In this document: piece after piece, positions 17,593 to 27,585 of the stretch
Position numbering within the stretch: position 1 is the first letter of the stretch
Layout of the letters: every line of letters starts with the position of its first letter
DNA from: Flavobacterium azooxidireducens
GTDB taxonomy: Bacteria; Bacteroidota; Bacteroidia; Flavobacteriales; Flavobacteriaceae
Direction: 5' to 3'
NCBI RefSeq assembly: GCF_023195775.1
Contig: NZ_CP096205.1
Span: forward strand, 806,001-870,000
Length of the DNA: 64,000 nucleotides
Made by a program: the position numbers and the translations under genes
The notes under the pieces: model-generated
Database searches by the model: none
What the model saw: only the letters and a program-made list of their open reading frames with translations
What the model was told of the DNA's origin: nothing

Positions 17593-18954
17593 CTATTCCG
17601 CATTATCTAAAAATTCTTTAATCTTTTCTACATACTTATCAAAGAAAGAACGTTTGATTTTATTCTCTGTACTTTCATTTTTTGGTTCTGCTGCTTTTGG
17701 GGTTTCGGCAACAGACTCAATTTTTGGTTCTTCAACATTTACTTCTTTTGGAAGTGATTGCTCCATTTCTGACATCAAAATGGCACTTTTGGTGTTATTG
17801 TTGATACTATTCATCATTAATCCCACCGCAGTAGCATATAACGGACTTGACATTTCTTCGTCAGAATTTCCGGCTAAATGTTCGTTTGGATAGCCAATTC
17901 TGGTGTCCATTCCGGTGATATATTCTACCAATTGTTTAATGTGTTTTAATTGCGAACCTCCTCCGGTTAAAACAATTCCGGCAATTAATTTCTTTTTAGG
18001 ATCATCACATCCATAGGTTTTAATTTCATCAAAAACTTGTTCAATAATTTCAACTACACGAGCATTAATTATTTTTGAAAGATTTTTTAGTGAAATTTCT
18101 TTTGGTTCACGACCTCTTAATCCCGGAATAGAAACAATTTCGTTGTCTTTATTTTCTCCAGGCCAAGCTGATCCGAATTTTACCTTTAGCAATTCGGCTT
18201 GTTTTTCGATGATTGAACATCCTTCTTTGATATCATCGGTAATCACATTTCCTCCGAAAGGAATTACAGCTGTGTGACGGATTATTCCATCTTTAAAAAT
18301 AGCTAAATCGGTAGTTCCACCACCAATATCAATCAAAGCTACTCCGGCTTCTTTTTCTTCTTGACTTAAAACCGCATCAGAAGAAGCAAGTGGTTCTAGT
18401 GTTAAACCAGACAATTCAATTCCGGCACTTTGAATGCATCGACCCACGTTTCGGATGGAAGCGGCATGACCAACCACTACATGAAAACTACTTTCTAACC
18501 TTCCGCCATACATTCCGATAGGTTCTTTGATTTCTGCTTGACCGTCGATTTTGAATTCTTGTGGCAATACGTGAATAATTTCTTCACCAGGCAACATAGC
18601 CAATTTGTGCACTTGATTAATCAATTGCTCAATGTCTTTGTCGCAAATTACTTCTTCCGGATTGCTACGACTGATATAATCGCTGTGTTGAATGCTACGG
18701 ATATGTTGACCCGCAATTCCCACCACAACGTCTTTGATCATGTAGCCCGAATTTTCTTCTGCTTCTGCAATAGCCGTTTGAATAGACTGAATAGTTTGCG
18801 TAATATTGTTAACCACTCCTCTGTGAACACCCAAACTTTTGGATTTTCCCACACCTAAGATTTCGAGTTTGCCATACTCGTTTTTACGACCAATCATGGC
18901 CACAATTTTTGTGGTACCGATGTCTAAACCTACTGCGATGTTTTCATTTTTCAT
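17593..18954 (-). CDS. ftsA: Cell division protein FtsA
   Basis: A 453-residue actin-like ATPase that tethers FtsZ to the membrane. The phosphate-1 loop VGLDIGTTKIVAMIG is at 8-22, the phosphate-2 segment ALIDIGGGTTDLAIF lies in the middle, and an adenosine motif GIVLTGGGSQLKHI follows. The end, SFFDKYVEKIKEFLDNAE, can form the membrane-binding amphipathic helix after a disordered proline/glutamate-rich linker. It starts 6 bases after ftsQ and precedes ftsZ, the usual order. Confidence 0.98.
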   Translation of the reverse strand: MKNENIAVGLDIGTTKIVAMIGRKNEYGKLEILGVGKSKSLGVHRGVVNNITQTIQSIQTAIAEAEENSGYMIKDVVVGIAGQHIRSIQHSDYISRSNPEEVICDKDIEQLINQVHKLAMLPGEEIIHVLPQEFKIDGQAEIKEPIGMYGGRLESSFHVVVGHAASIRNVGRCIQSAGIELSGLTLEPLASSDAVLSQEEKEAGVALIDIGGGTTDLAIFKDGIIRHTAVIPFGGNVITDDIKEGCSIIEKQAELLKVKFGSAWPGENKDNEIVSIPGLRGREPKEISLKNLSKIINARVVEIIEQVFDEIKTYGCDDPKKKLIAGIVLTGGGSQLKHIKQLVEYITGMDTRIGYPNEHLAGNSDEEMSSPLYATAVGLMMNSINNNTKSAILMSEMEQSLPKEVNVEEPKIESVAETPKAAEPKNESTENKIKRSFFDKYVEKIKEFLDNAE

Positions 18955-18960
18955 GTGCTT

Positions 18961-19686
18961 CTATTTTGTGCAAACTACCTGTTGCGTGAACTTCAGATTA
19001 ATTAGTTGGTAACCATGGATGGAACTGTCTAAAACTGCTTTTTGAAAAAAGGCTTTATAATTCCTAAATTTCTTTTCCATGTTGATGGTTTTTCCAAAAT
19101 CAATATCATAATCAAAATTTCTATTCTTCATTTTCAAGCTACCGGACGGCAGAACTTGAATGCCAATGATATTTTTTTTCAAAAACTCATCGTCATGAAT
19201 CATTCGAAATAATTCGTTTAAATCTTCTCTGTTTTTGTCGTTTATCCCCCCCGAAACAAGCGGAACACGAGCAGTGTGAATAGCTGATAATGGCATTTTA
19301 GTTCCTTTATAATCAATATAATACGAACCATTGCCTTCAAATATTCTAGCAACTGGTGTCTTCTGCTTGACAACTGCTTTTAAATGACCATCTACACTCA
19401 CGAAAACTTCCGCTTTTTCAACCATGTCGTGTTGATTGATGGTATTCTCCAAATTATTCAAATCTAACGCAACTTTCCGTATACTGGAAGCATCTTTTTT
19501 ATTTTCTATTAACAATTTATTAACCGTTTCATGTGTTACAAAAAGTTGCTCGCCATCTTGAAATTCAACAGTAGCATTTTGCAATTTTCTGTTGTCATTT
19601 CTTTTGGATGTAAATGAATACAAAAAAGCCAAAAGCATGACCATCAGCACTAAACGCAAATTTGTCCAGTTAAAGTACTTTTTCAT
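18961..19686 (-). CDS. ftsQ: Cell division protein FtsQ/DivIB
   Basis: A 241-residue bitopic protein: a short cytoplasmic N-terminus, one membrane segment (about residues 11-25, LVLMVMLLAFLYSF), a POTRA-like region around 38-105 and a C-terminal beta domain. It links FtsL and FtsI to the divisome from the periplasm. Sequence identity across FtsQ proteins is low, so the call relies on topology, length and position between murC and ftsA. Its start overlaps the murC end by 17 bases. Confidence 0.93.
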   Translation of the reverse strand: MKKYFNWTNLRLVLMVMLLAFLYSFTSKRNDNRKLQNATVEFQDGEQLFVTHETVNKLLIENKKDASSIRKVALDLNNLENTINQHDMVEKAEVFVSVDGHLKAVVKQKTPVARIFEGNGSYYIDYKGTKMPLSAIHTARVPLVSGGINDKNREDLNELFRMIHDDEFLKKNIIGIQVLPSGSLKMKNRNFDYDIDFGKTINMEKKFRNYKAFFQKAVLDSSIHGYQLINLKFTQQVVCTK

Positions 19687-21022
19687 TTAATCGCTCTTTT
19701 ATCGGTTTAACTAATTCGCCAATATCACCTGCTCCGATGGTTACAATTACGGTTGCATCTGAGGCTAAAATTGCCTCTATTAAACTATTTTTTGTTACTA
19801 ATTTTTTGGTTGGATTATCGATTTTAGACAATAGCCATTGTGAGGTAATTCCTTCCATGGGAAGTTCTCTTGCAGGATAAATATCTAATAAAATAATTTC
19901 ATCAAATTGCGAAAGACTTTTAGCGAAATCATCTGCAAAATCTTTCGTTCTACTGAACAAATGCGGTTGAAAAACAGCCAACACTTTTTGTTGGGGATAC
20001 AATTCACTAACGGCTTGGTGAACCGCATTTATCTCAGTAGGATGATGTGCATAATCATCAATAAAAACCAATTTTTCTGTTTTGATTTGATAGGAAAACC
20101 TACGTTTAATTCCGTTGAATGTGCTCAAAGCTCTGGCAATACCGTCGGTTGGGGATCCATATGTTTTAGCCATTGCCAAAGCCATGAGAGCATTCATTAA
20201 ATTGTGTCTTCCGGGCAAATTGAAATGTATATTTTTAATTGTTTCGGATGGTGTTTTTACATCAAAAACATAAGCACTATTTTCTATTCTGATGTTGAAA
20301 GCCGTAAAATCTGCTTCTTCGTTGATTCCAATTTTCATTCCTTTAAGTGGTAAACTTTTTGGAGTGAAAAGCAATTTTTTATCTTCCACTTTGTCTGCAA
20401 ATTCTACAAAAGTTGCTTCAATTTCATCTGAATTTCCATAAATATCCAAATGATCGGCATCCATTGAGGTTACACATGCCATGTTTGGATGAAGGTGAAG
20501 AAAGGAACGGTCAAATTCATCAGCTTCCACCACGGTAACTGTTTTTCCGTTTCCGATTAGGTTGGAATTATAATTTTCTACAATTCCGCCTAAAAATGCG
20601 GTTACATCGACGCCACATTCATACAAAACATGTCCTAAAATACTGGAAGTTGTTGTTTTCCCGTGTGTTCCTGCAACCGCAAAACAATACGTGTCTTTGG
20701 TAATGATTCCTAACACTTCTGCTCTTTTTTTGATGACATAGCCATTTTCTCTGAAGAAATTCCACTCGCTATGCGAAGTTGGAACTGCCGGAGTGATAAT
20801 TACCAACGTGTTTTCTCTATCAAAACCAGATGGAATTTTATCAATGTTATCATCAAAATGAATCTGCATTCCAATCGCTTGTAACTCTTTGGTTAATTCA
20901 GTTTCGGTTTTATCGTAGCCAGCAATTTCTTTTCCTAAGAAACTGAAATAGCGGGCAAGGGCACTCATTCCGATTCCTCCGATTCCTATGAAATAAACGT
21001 TATGGATTTGATTTAGATTCAT
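19670..21022 (-). CDS. murC: UDP-N-acetylmuramate--L-alanine ligase MurC
   Basis: The first Mur ligase adds L-alanine to UDP-MurNAc in the cytoplasm. From the start chosen here the protein has 450 residues. It has an N-terminal nucleotide-fold loop IGIGGIGMSALA at 12-23 and the ATP loop AGTHGKTTT at 117-125. DADHLDIYG and FQPHLFSRTKDF in the middle and C-terminal domains are MurC-specific. A start at 21052 would add ten unconserved residues, so ATG 21022 is preferred. It overlaps ftsQ by 17 bases. Confidence 0.97.
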   Translation of the reverse strand: MNLNQIHNVYFIGIGGIGMSALARYFSFLGKEIAGYDKTETELTKELQAIGMQIHFDDNIDKIPSGFDRENTLVIITPAVPTSHSEWNFFRENGYVIKKRAEVLGIITKDTYCFAVAGTHGKTTTSSILGHVLYECGVDVTAFLGGIVENYNSNLIGNGKTVTVVEADEFDRSFLHLHPNMACVTSMDADHLDIYGNSDEIEATFVEFADKVEDKKLLFTPKSLPLKGMKIGINEEADFTAFNIRIENSAYVFDVKTPSETIKNIHFNLPGRHNLMNALMALAMAKTYGSPTDGIARALSTFNGIKRRFSYQIKTEKLVFIDDYAHHPTEINAVHQAVSELYPQQKVLAVFQPHLFSRTKDFADDFAKSLSQFDEIILLDIYPARELPMEGITSQWLLSKIDNPTKKLVTKNSLIEAILASDATVIVTIGAGDIGELVKPIKERLNEKVL

Positions 21023-21062
21023 ATTTTTTTTGCCACAAAGGCTAAAAGACACAAAGTCTTCT

Positions 21063-22157
21063 TTATTTCTTTATTAGTTTACTAATTTCTTTAACTATAT
21101 CTTGTGTTGCATTGGGTTTCGCCAATTTCCTGATTTGATTACCTAATTCTATTTGATGATTTTCATCGTCAATTAAATGAGAAAAAACAGGTTGAAATTT
21201 TCCGTCTAACTCACTTTCTTTTAACAAAATTGCTCCGTTTTTATCTACAATTGCTTTTGCATTTTTAGTTTGATGATCTTCTGCCACGTTGGGAGACGGA
21301 ATAAAAATGACCGGTTTGCCCACTAAACAAAGTTCCGATACTGAAGATGCACCTGCACGGGAAATGATGATATCTGCCGCTGCATAAACCAAATCCATTC
21401 TGTCGATGAACGAAACAACTTTTACATTCGGTTTTTCATTAAAATGACTGTATTCGTCAAAATAAAGTTTACCACACTGCCAAATCACTTGAATATTTTG
21501 ATTGGTTATAAAATCCAATTCTTTTGCAATAAGTTGATTTATTCTTCTTGATCCTAAACTTCCTCCCAAAACCAATAAGGTCTTTTTTGTTGCATCTAAA
21601 GCGAAATAAGTCAACGCATCCAATCGTTTATTATCAATGGAAAGCAAATCTTCGCGAACAGGATTTCCCGTTAATTTTATTTTATTTTTTGGAAAAAAGC
21701 GTTCTAAATTGTCATACGCCACACAAATCACAGAAGCTCTTTTGCTTAAAATTTTATTGGTAATTCCCGGGAAAGAGTTTTGCTCTTGCACCACAATTGG
21801 AATATTCATGACAGAAGCCGCACGCAATAAAGGTCCTGAAGCAAAGCCTCCGGTTCCTATAACCACATCCGGTTTGAATGCTTTTATGATACGTCTTGAT
21901 TTTATTAAACTATCAATAACTTTTACCGGAAACATTAAATTTTGCAAGGTCAATTTTCGTTGTAAACCCGCAATCCACAACCCTTTTATTGGATATCCGG
22001 CTTGTGGCACTTTTTGCATTTCCATTTTATCTTTTGCACCAACAAACAAAATTTCACAATCCGGAAATTGAGCTTTCAATTCATTGGCAATAGCAATCGC
22101 CGGGTAGATATGTCCACCGGTTCCGCCACCACTTAATATGAATTTAAAACTGCTCAT
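21063..22157 (-). CDS. murG: UDP-GlcNAc transferase MurG (lipid II synthase)
   Basis: A 364-residue GT-B glycosyltransferase that adds GlcNAc to lipid I on the inner face of the membrane. Seen are the glycine-rich [11 protein letters not shown] motif at 9-19, GTGGFASGP, and the donor-binding [11 protein letters not shown] with a [10 protein letters not shown] segment in the C-terminal half. It follows ftsW by 1 base and precedes murC, as expected in this operon. Confidence 0.98.
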   Translation of the reverse strand: MSSFKFILSGGGTGGHIYPAIAIANELKAQFPDCEILFVGAKDKMEMQKVPQAGYPIKGLWIAGLQRKLTLQNLMFPVKVIDSLIKSRRIIKAFKPDVVIGTGGFASGPLLRAASVMNIPIVVQEQNSFPGITNKILSKRASVICVAYDNLERFFPKNKIKLTGNPVREDLLSIDNKRLDALTYFALDATKKTLLVLGGSLGSRRINQLIAKELDFITNQNIQVIWQCGKLYFDEYSHFNEKPNVKVVSFIDRMDLVYAAADIIISRAGASSVSELCLVGKPVIFIPSPNVAEDHQTKNAKAIVDKNGAILLKESELDGKFQPVFSHLIDDENHQIELGNQIRKLAKPNATQDIVKEISKLIKK

Positions 22158-22158
22158 C

Positions 22159-23469
22159 TTAACTTTTGTTTAAAACTGCATTCATTGGATTATCTTCGAT
22201 AGAATAATCTTCATCCTTTTCTTCATCAGATTTTATCAATGCCTCTTCATCTTCTTTCAATTGCTTGTCAATCATTTTTTGAAGAGCTGCATCTCGCATG
22301 GCTTTTTCTTTATTTTCGGCAGCAATTTCTTCTTCTTTTTTGGTTACATTGATGATGATTCCCAACGCCAAACAAGTTACCCAAATTGAACTTCCTCCAC
22401 TACTGATTAGCGGAAGTGTTTGTCCGGTTGTGGGCAATAATTCTACAGCAACTCCCATATTAATCATCGCCTGAAACACGATGGGAAAACCGAGTCCGAC
22501 GACGACTAATTTTCCGAATAATGTATTGGCTTTGTGAGCGGCAATAACGATTCTGAAAAACAGTAAAAGATAAATTCCAAGAATTGCTAATCCGCCGGCT
22601 AATCCGAATTCTTCCACAATAATGGCATAAATAAAATCGGAAGAAGATTGAGGTAAAAAGTTTTTCTGAACGCTTTTTCCCGGTCCTAATCCATAAATGC
22701 CACCGGTTGCGATAGCAGTTTTGGCTCTTTCAATTTGATATACTTCGTCCGGATCTTGGACATCATCATTAAAAAATCGTTCGATACGAGCTTCCCATGT
22801 ATTGACACGAGTTGTTAAAGGATTTGGAAATGCTTTTGCTATCAGAATAAAAAAGGCAAAAGAAACGATTCCGATTCCCAACACTGCTCCGATATATTTT
22901 AATGGATATTTTCCGATGAAAACCAACATTAAAACCATTGCAAAAATCAATGCTGCAGTGGAGAAGTTGGCAGGAAGAATAAACATCAACGTGATTCCGA
23001 CCGGAAGCCATAAATCGATGAATGATGATTTGAATGTGAGTGGTTCTTCTCTTGTTTTGGATAAGTAGCGAGCCACAAAAATCATCAACACAATAAATGC
23101 AAACGTAGAAGGTTGAAACGAAATTCCAACAAACGGCACTTGAATCCATCTACTTGCGTTAGCACCTGCAATTACTGTTCCTTTAAACAATGTGTAGGCA
23201 AGTAATAGCCAAATAAATGGCAATAAAATTCTAGAAATACTTCTGAAATAATGATAAGGAATTTTATGAATTCGGTAAACAATAAAAAAACCAAGAGCAA
23301 CGTGTACCAAGTGTTTAATCAGATAACTAACTGTGTTTCCCGTTCCTTTTCCGGCATAAGCCAAATTGCTGCTGGCACTAAAAACCGGCATAAATGAAAA
23401 CAGAGCCAATAGGGCTATTAATGCCCAAATGACTTTATCTCCTCTTAAACTTTTTATTAGTGCTAACAT
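22159..23469 (-). CDS. ftsW: Peptidoglycan polymerase FtsW (SEDS family)
   Basis: A 436-residue polytopic membrane protein with about ten hydrophobic segments and the SEDS signatures [16 protein letters not shown] and ISSGGSSIW. The highly charged cytoplasmic tail (from residue 385) is rich in Glu and Lys. It polymerises lipid II at the septum together with FtsI, encoded upstream. It is separated from murD by 87 bases that contain a folded dispersed repeat, the largest gap inside the cluster. Confidence 0.97.
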   Translation of the reverse strand: MLALIKSLRGDKVIWALIALLALFSFMPVFSASSNLAYAGKGTGNTVSYLIKHLVHVALGFFIVYRIHKIPYHYFRSISRILLPFIWLLLAYTLFKGTVIAGANASRWIQVPFVGISFQPSTFAFIVLMIFVARYLSKTREEPLTFKSSFIDLWLPVGITLMFILPANFSTAALIFAMVLMLVFIGKYPLKYIGAVLGIGIVSFAFFILIAKAFPNPLTTRVNTWEARIERFFNDDVQDPDEVYQIERAKTAIATGGIYGLGPGKSVQKNFLPQSSSDFIYAIIVEEFGLAGGLAILGIYLLLFFRIVIAAHKANTLFGKLVVVGLGFPIVFQAMINMGVAVELLPTTGQTLPLISSGGSSIWVTCLALGIIINVTKKEEEIAAENKEKAMRDAALQKMIDKQLKEDEEALIKSDEEKDEDYSIEDNPMNAVLNKS

Positions 23470-23483
23470 GTTTTGCTTTTTTT

Positions 23484-23537
23484 CCTACTTCGTAGGAGAT
23501 TTCTATCTCGACTTCGTCATCTTGCGAAATGACAAAA
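23484..23537. repeat. 54-bp dispersed palindromic repeat, copy 1
   Basis: Matches the copy at 40770-40823 at 51 of 54 bases. It starts with a CCTA-CTTCG-TAGG hairpin and ends with a GTCAT...ATGAC hairpin. It lies inside the dcw operon between murD and ftsW, so it is transcribed. It resembles REP-like elements often seen between flavobacterial genes. Confidence 0.85.
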
Positions 23538-23556
23538 AGTTTTTAAAACCATTCTC

Positions 23557-24888
23557 TTATAAATTCCGAACTGCTTGCTTAAATTGTCTTCCTCTGTCTT
23601 CATAATTTTCGAATAAATCGAAACTGGCACAAGCTGGTGATAATAAGACAGTATCGCCTTTTTCTGTTAGATGTTGAGCCGTTCGAACGGCATCACTCAT
23701 GGAAGTTACTTCCACCATTACATCGACTACATTTCCAAAAGCATCTATAATTTTTTTATTATCAACACCTAAACAAATGATTGCTTTTACTTTTTCGCGA
23801 ACCATCGACATTAATTCGGAGTAATCGTTTCCTTTATCAACGCCACCCACAATCCAAACGGTAGGTGTGGACATGCTGTCTAAAGCAAAAAATGTGGCAT
23901 TTACATTGGTTGCTTTACTATCATTAATGTATTGCACATTTTGAATTTTCAATACACGCTCCAAACGATGTTCAACACCTTGAAAATTAGACAAGCTTTC
24001 TCTGATGGTTTGTTTTCTGATTCGCATCAGTTGAGCTACCGAGGTTGCTGCCATTGCATTTTTCATGTTGTGTTTGCCTTCCAAAGCCATTGTTTTGGTT
24101 TCCATTGTAAATTCTTCTTCGTTGATGTACATTTCCATAGTGTCGTTGTTTATAAATCCTCCCATTTGGTGCTTTTGTTTAAGCGAAAATGGAATTAATT
24201 GTGCTTTTGTTTTGTTGTTTTGTAACCAATCGGTTATTGCTTCATCATCTGCATCATAAATCAAATAATCATCTTCGGTTTGATTCATTGTTATTCTAAA
24301 TTTTGAAGCGATGTATTTTTCATATTTATAGTCATATCTGTCCAAATGATCCGGGCTGATATTTGTGAGAATGGCGATATGCGGTTTATAGTTAATGATT
24401 CCGTCTAATTGAAAACTGCTTAATTCTAACACATACACATCAAAATCTTCATCGGCTACTTGCCAGGCGAAACTCTTTCCTATATTTCCTGCCAATCCTA
24501 CATTTAAACCACCGGATTTTAACAAATGATACGTGAGCATTGTTGTGGTTGTTTTTCCATTACTTCCTGTAATTCCGATGGTGATAGCATCTGTAAATTG
24601 GGATGCAAATTCAATTTCTGAAATAACCGGAATTTGCATTTCTTTCAATTTCTTGACAATTGCCACTTTATCAGGAATTCCGGGGCTTTTCATTACCACA
24701 TCTGCATTTAAAATCAGTTTCTCGGTATGTTTTTCATCTTCCCATGCAATCTCATTAAGCAACAGAACTTCTTTGTAATTATCTTTTATTTTTCCAAAAT
24801 CGGATAGAAAAACATCATATCCTTTTTTCTTTCCTAAAATGGCGGTTCCTACCCCACTTTCTCCTCCTCCCAAAACAACCAATCGCAT
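23557..24888 (-). CDS. murD: UDP-MurNAc-L-Ala--D-Glu ligase MurD
   Basis: A 443-residue Mur ligase with the N-terminal VVLGGGESGVGTA motif at 4-16, the ATP loop GSNGKTTTT at 108-116, NISPDHLDRYD, and the C-terminal domain segments YINDSKATNVNAT and LLSPACASFDLF that are specific to MurD. It adds D-glutamate to UDP-MurNAc-L-Ala. The start shares one base with the mraY stop. The length is typical. Confidence 0.98.
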   Translation of the reverse strand: MRLVVLGGGESGVGTAILGKKKGYDVFLSDFGKIKDNYKEVLLLNEIAWEDEKHTEKLILNADVVMKSPGIPDKVAIVKKLKEMQIPVISEIEFASQFTDAITIGITGSNGKTTTTMLTYHLLKSGGLNVGLAGNIGKSFAWQVADEDFDVYVLELSSFQLDGIINYKPHIAILTNISPDHLDRYDYKYEKYIASKFRITMNQTEDDYLIYDADDEAITDWLQNNKTKAQLIPFSLKQKHQMGGFINNDTMEMYINEEEFTMETKTMALEGKHNMKNAMAATSVAQLMRIRKQTIRESLSNFQGVEHRLERVLKIQNVQYINDSKATNVNATFFALDSMSTPTVWIVGGVDKGNDYSELMSMVREKVKAIICLGVDNKKIIDAFGNVVDVMVEVTSMSDAVRTAQHLTEKGDTVLLSPACASFDLFENYEDRGRQFKQAVRNL

Positions 24889-26114
24889 TATCTTAATTTT
24901 AAGGTTACGATTGATAAAATGGCTAACAAAATTCCAACAATCCAGAATCGGGTTACAATCTTACTTTCATGATAGCCTTTCTTCTGGTAATGATGATGCA
25001 AGGGCGACATGAGAAAAATTCGTCTTCCTTCACCAAATTTCTTTTTGGTATATTTAAAGTAGCTGACTTGCAACACTACAGATAAATTTTCGGCTAAGAA
25101 AATTCCGCAGATGACCGGAATCAGTAATTCTTTTCGAATGGCAATGGCGATTACCGCAATGATTCCGCCTATTGTTAAACTTCCTGTATCGCCCATAAAA
25201 ACGGCTGCCGGATAACTGTTGTACCATAAAAATCCGATGAGTGATCCCACAAATGCGGAGATAAACACTGTCATTTCACCGGAATTGGGGATGTACATAA
25301 TATTGAGGTAATTTGAAAAAATGATATTACCCGAAACGAATGTAAAAATCCCAAGTGTAAGGACAGATATTGCGGATGTTCCGGCTGCGAGACCATCAAT
25401 TCCATCTGTTAAATTGGCTCCGTTTGAAACGGCTGTGATGATAAAAATTACTATCGGAATAAAAATTAACCAAGCCCAAGATTCGTAACCATCACCTAAA
25501 AACGATAACAAATCAGCATAATCAAATTCGTTATTTTTGAAGAATGGAATTGTTGTTGCTGTTGATTTTTCTTCTAAAGCAGCAGGATCAACGATTGTTT
25601 GTGTGGTTGTTTGAATATTGGTTAACTGAGTATCTTTTCGAACAGTAACGCCCGGATTGAAATACAAAACTGAACCAACTATCAAACCCAAACCAACCTG
25701 ACCAATAACTTTGAATTTTCCTTTTAAACCTTCTTTATCCTTTTTAAAAATTTTAATATAATCATCAATAAAACCAATAGTTCCCATCCATAATGTGGTG
25801 ACAATCAACAAAATGATATAAATATTATCCAATCTTGCCAATAAAACTACCGGAACTAAGGTGGCTAAAATAATTATTAATCCACCCATGGTTGGTGTAC
25901 CGGCTTTTTGGGTTTGACCTTCTAAACCTAGTTCACGAACTGTTTCACCAACTTGTTGATTTCGAAGAAAATTGATAATTCTCTTTCCAAAAATGGTTGA
26001 AATTAAAAGCGATAAAAGAACCGCCAAACCTGAACGAAATGTAATGTACTGAAAAACTCCTGTTCCGGGAACATCGAGTGTTTTGTCTAAATATTCAAAT
26101 AAATAATACAGCAT
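24888..26114 (-). CDS. mraY: Phospho-MurNAc-pentapeptide translocase MraY
   Basis: A 408-residue integral membrane enzyme that makes lipid I from UDP-MurNAc-pentapeptide and undecaprenyl phosphate. Catalytic segments seen are DDYIKI with adjacent lysines, [10 protein letters not shown] and the histidine motif [11 protein letters not shown]. Relative to the enterobacterial enzyme there is an extra loop of about 45 residues around 165-210, as I recall for Bacteroidetes MraY. It lies 7 bases after murE. Confidence 0.98.
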   Translation of the reverse strand: MLYYLFEYLDKTLDVPGTGVFQYITFRSGLAVLLSLLISTIFGKRIINFLRNQQVGETVRELGLEGQTQKAGTPTMGGLIIILATLVPVVLLARLDNIYIILLIVTTLWMGTIGFIDDYIKIFKKDKEGLKGKFKVIGQVGLGLIVGSVLYFNPGVTVRKDTQLTNIQTTTQTIVDPAALEEKSTATTIPFFKNNEFDYADLLSFLGDGYESWAWLIFIPIVIFIITAVSNGANLTDGIDGLAAGTSAISVLTLGIFTFVSGNIIFSNYLNIMYIPNSGEMTVFISAFVGSLIGFLWYNSYPAAVFMGDTGSLTIGGIIAVIAIAIRKELLIPVICGIFLAENLSVVLQVSYFKYTKKKFGEGRRIFLMSPLHHHYQKKGYHESKIVTRFWIVGILLAILSIVTLKLR

Positions 26115-26121
26115 ATCGGTT

Positions 26122-27585
26122 CTATTGGTTTCGTTCTTCTAATAGTTCTTTTACGGTTTCCATGTCGTCAAAATGATGACGAACTCCTTTGACTTCCTGA
26201 TAGGTTTCATGACCTTTTCCGGCAATCAGAATAATATCGTTTGGTTTTGCCAATTGGCACGCTACTTTGATGGCTTGTTTTCTATCTAAAATGGATAGTG
26301 TTTTGCGATGATTTTGTGGTTCAACACCTTTTTCCATATCCATTAAAATGTCGGTTGGGTCTTCGTCTCTTGGGTTGTCTGACGTTAAAATGACTTTATT
26401 GCTTAACGTCGATGCAATATTGGCCATTATCGGACGTTTCGTTTTATCTCTGTTTCCTCCGCAACCCACAACTGTGATTAATTGTTCGTTTTTGGTTCGA
26501 ATGTCATTGATTGTTCCTAACACATTTTCCAACGCATCGGGTGTGTGAGCATAATCAACAATGGCGGTGATTTTATCATCTGAAACGATGAATTGAAAAC
26601 GTCCTGAAACACTTTCTAATTCGGATAATAATCGTAAAACTTCTAAACTATCCAACCCTAATTCGACAGCAGTTCCATAAATTGCGAGTAAATTATAGGC
26701 ATTAAACGTTCCGATTAATTTTACCCAAACTTCGTTTCCGTTTATCTTCAATAATAATCCGCTCAACTGATTTTCTAAAATGGAAGCTTTGTAATCGGCA
26801 TACGATTTTAGAGCATAAGTTAATTTCTTAGCTTTCGTGTTTTGCAACATCAAATTGCCGTTTTTATCATCTACATTCGTTAACACAAAAGCTGTTTTTG
26901 GCAAATAATCAAAAAATGATTTTTTTACGTCTCTATATTCGGCAAATGAGCTGTGATAATCTAAATGGTCGTGGGAAAGGTTTGTGAAAATTCCGCCGGA
27001 AAATAGCAAACCTTCTGTTCTTTTTTGATGAATTCCGTGTGAGCTGACTTCCATAAAACAGAATTCAACACCGGCTTTATTCATTTCTGACAAATAATAA
27101 TTTATCGTTAGTGAATCCGGAGTAGTATGTGTGGCTGGAAATTCTTCTTCATCAACCAAAATTTTTACTGTAGAAAGCAATCCTACTTTATAACCAGCTT
27201 TTTTAAACAATTGATACAACAAAGAAGCAATGGTGGTTTTGCCATTTGTTCCTGTAATTCCAACTAATTTTAAGTTTTGGGATGGATTTTCATAATAATT
27301 TGATGCCAAGAAAGCTAATGCTAAATTGGTATCCTTCACTTGAATATAAGTTACTCCATTGACAATTATTTCTGGGAAAGTATCGCAAACAATAACGGCT
27401 GCACCTTGATTAAGAGCTTTTTCGATAAAATCGTGTCCGTTTGAAACAGTTCCGCGAATGGCCACAAAAACATCATTCAATTCCACTTTTCTGGAATCAA
27501 ATTCAATTTTATTGATGGTGGCATCGGTTGAACCTTTTACAGCTTCAATGCTTACTTTATATAATATGTCTTTTAGCGTTATCAC
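26122..27585 (-). CDS. murE: UDP-MurNAc-tripeptide synthetase MurE, meso-DAP type
   Basis: A 487-residue Mur ligase that adds the third stem-peptide residue. The ATP loop GTNGKTT lies at 112-118, [10 protein letters not shown] at 202-211, and the specificity motif DNPRDEDP at 403-410. DNPR is the known signature of meso-diaminopimelate-adding enzymes, in contrast to the lysine-adding type, so the wall peptide should contain meso-DAP. Its start overlaps the ftsI stop by 4 bases, suggesting coupling. Confidence 0.97.
   Translation of the reverse strand: MITLKDILYKVSIEAVKGSTDATINKIEFDSRKVELNDVFVAIRGTVSNGHDFIEKALNQGAAVIVCDTFPEIIVNGVTYIQVKDTNLALAFLASNYYENPSQNLKLVGITGTNGKTTIASLLYQLFKKAGYKVGLLSTVKILVDEEEFPATHTTPDSLTINYYLSEMNKAGVEFCFMEVSSHGIHQKRTEGLLFSGGIFTNLSHDHLDYHSSFAEYRDVKKSFFDYLPKTAFVLTNVDDKNGNLMLQNTKAKKLTYALKSYADYKASILENQLSGLLLKINGNEVWVKLIGTFNAYNLLAIYGTAVELGLDSLEVLRLLSELESVSGRFQFIVSDDKITAIVDYAHTPDALENVLGTINDIRTKNEQLITVVGCGGNRDKTKRPIMANIASTLSNKVILTSDNPRDEDPTDILMDMEKGVEPQNHRKTLSILDRKQAIKVACQLAKPNDIILIAGKGHETYQEVKGVRHHFDDMETVKELLEERNQ

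Noticed and set aside
18538..18858. 106-codon plus-strand ORF opposite ftsA
   Set aside because: It is antisense to a certain gene, with no start signal and no recognisable domain.
21023..21062. GCCACAAAGGCTAAAAGACACAAAG segment before murC as a palindromic repeat
   Set aside because: It resembles CACAAAG-type flavobacterial repeats but shows no clear second arm or second copy in the window.
21637..22071. 144-codon plus-strand ORF opposite murG
   Set aside because: It is the longest antisense shadow in the region, but murG is certain and the frame shows no family features.
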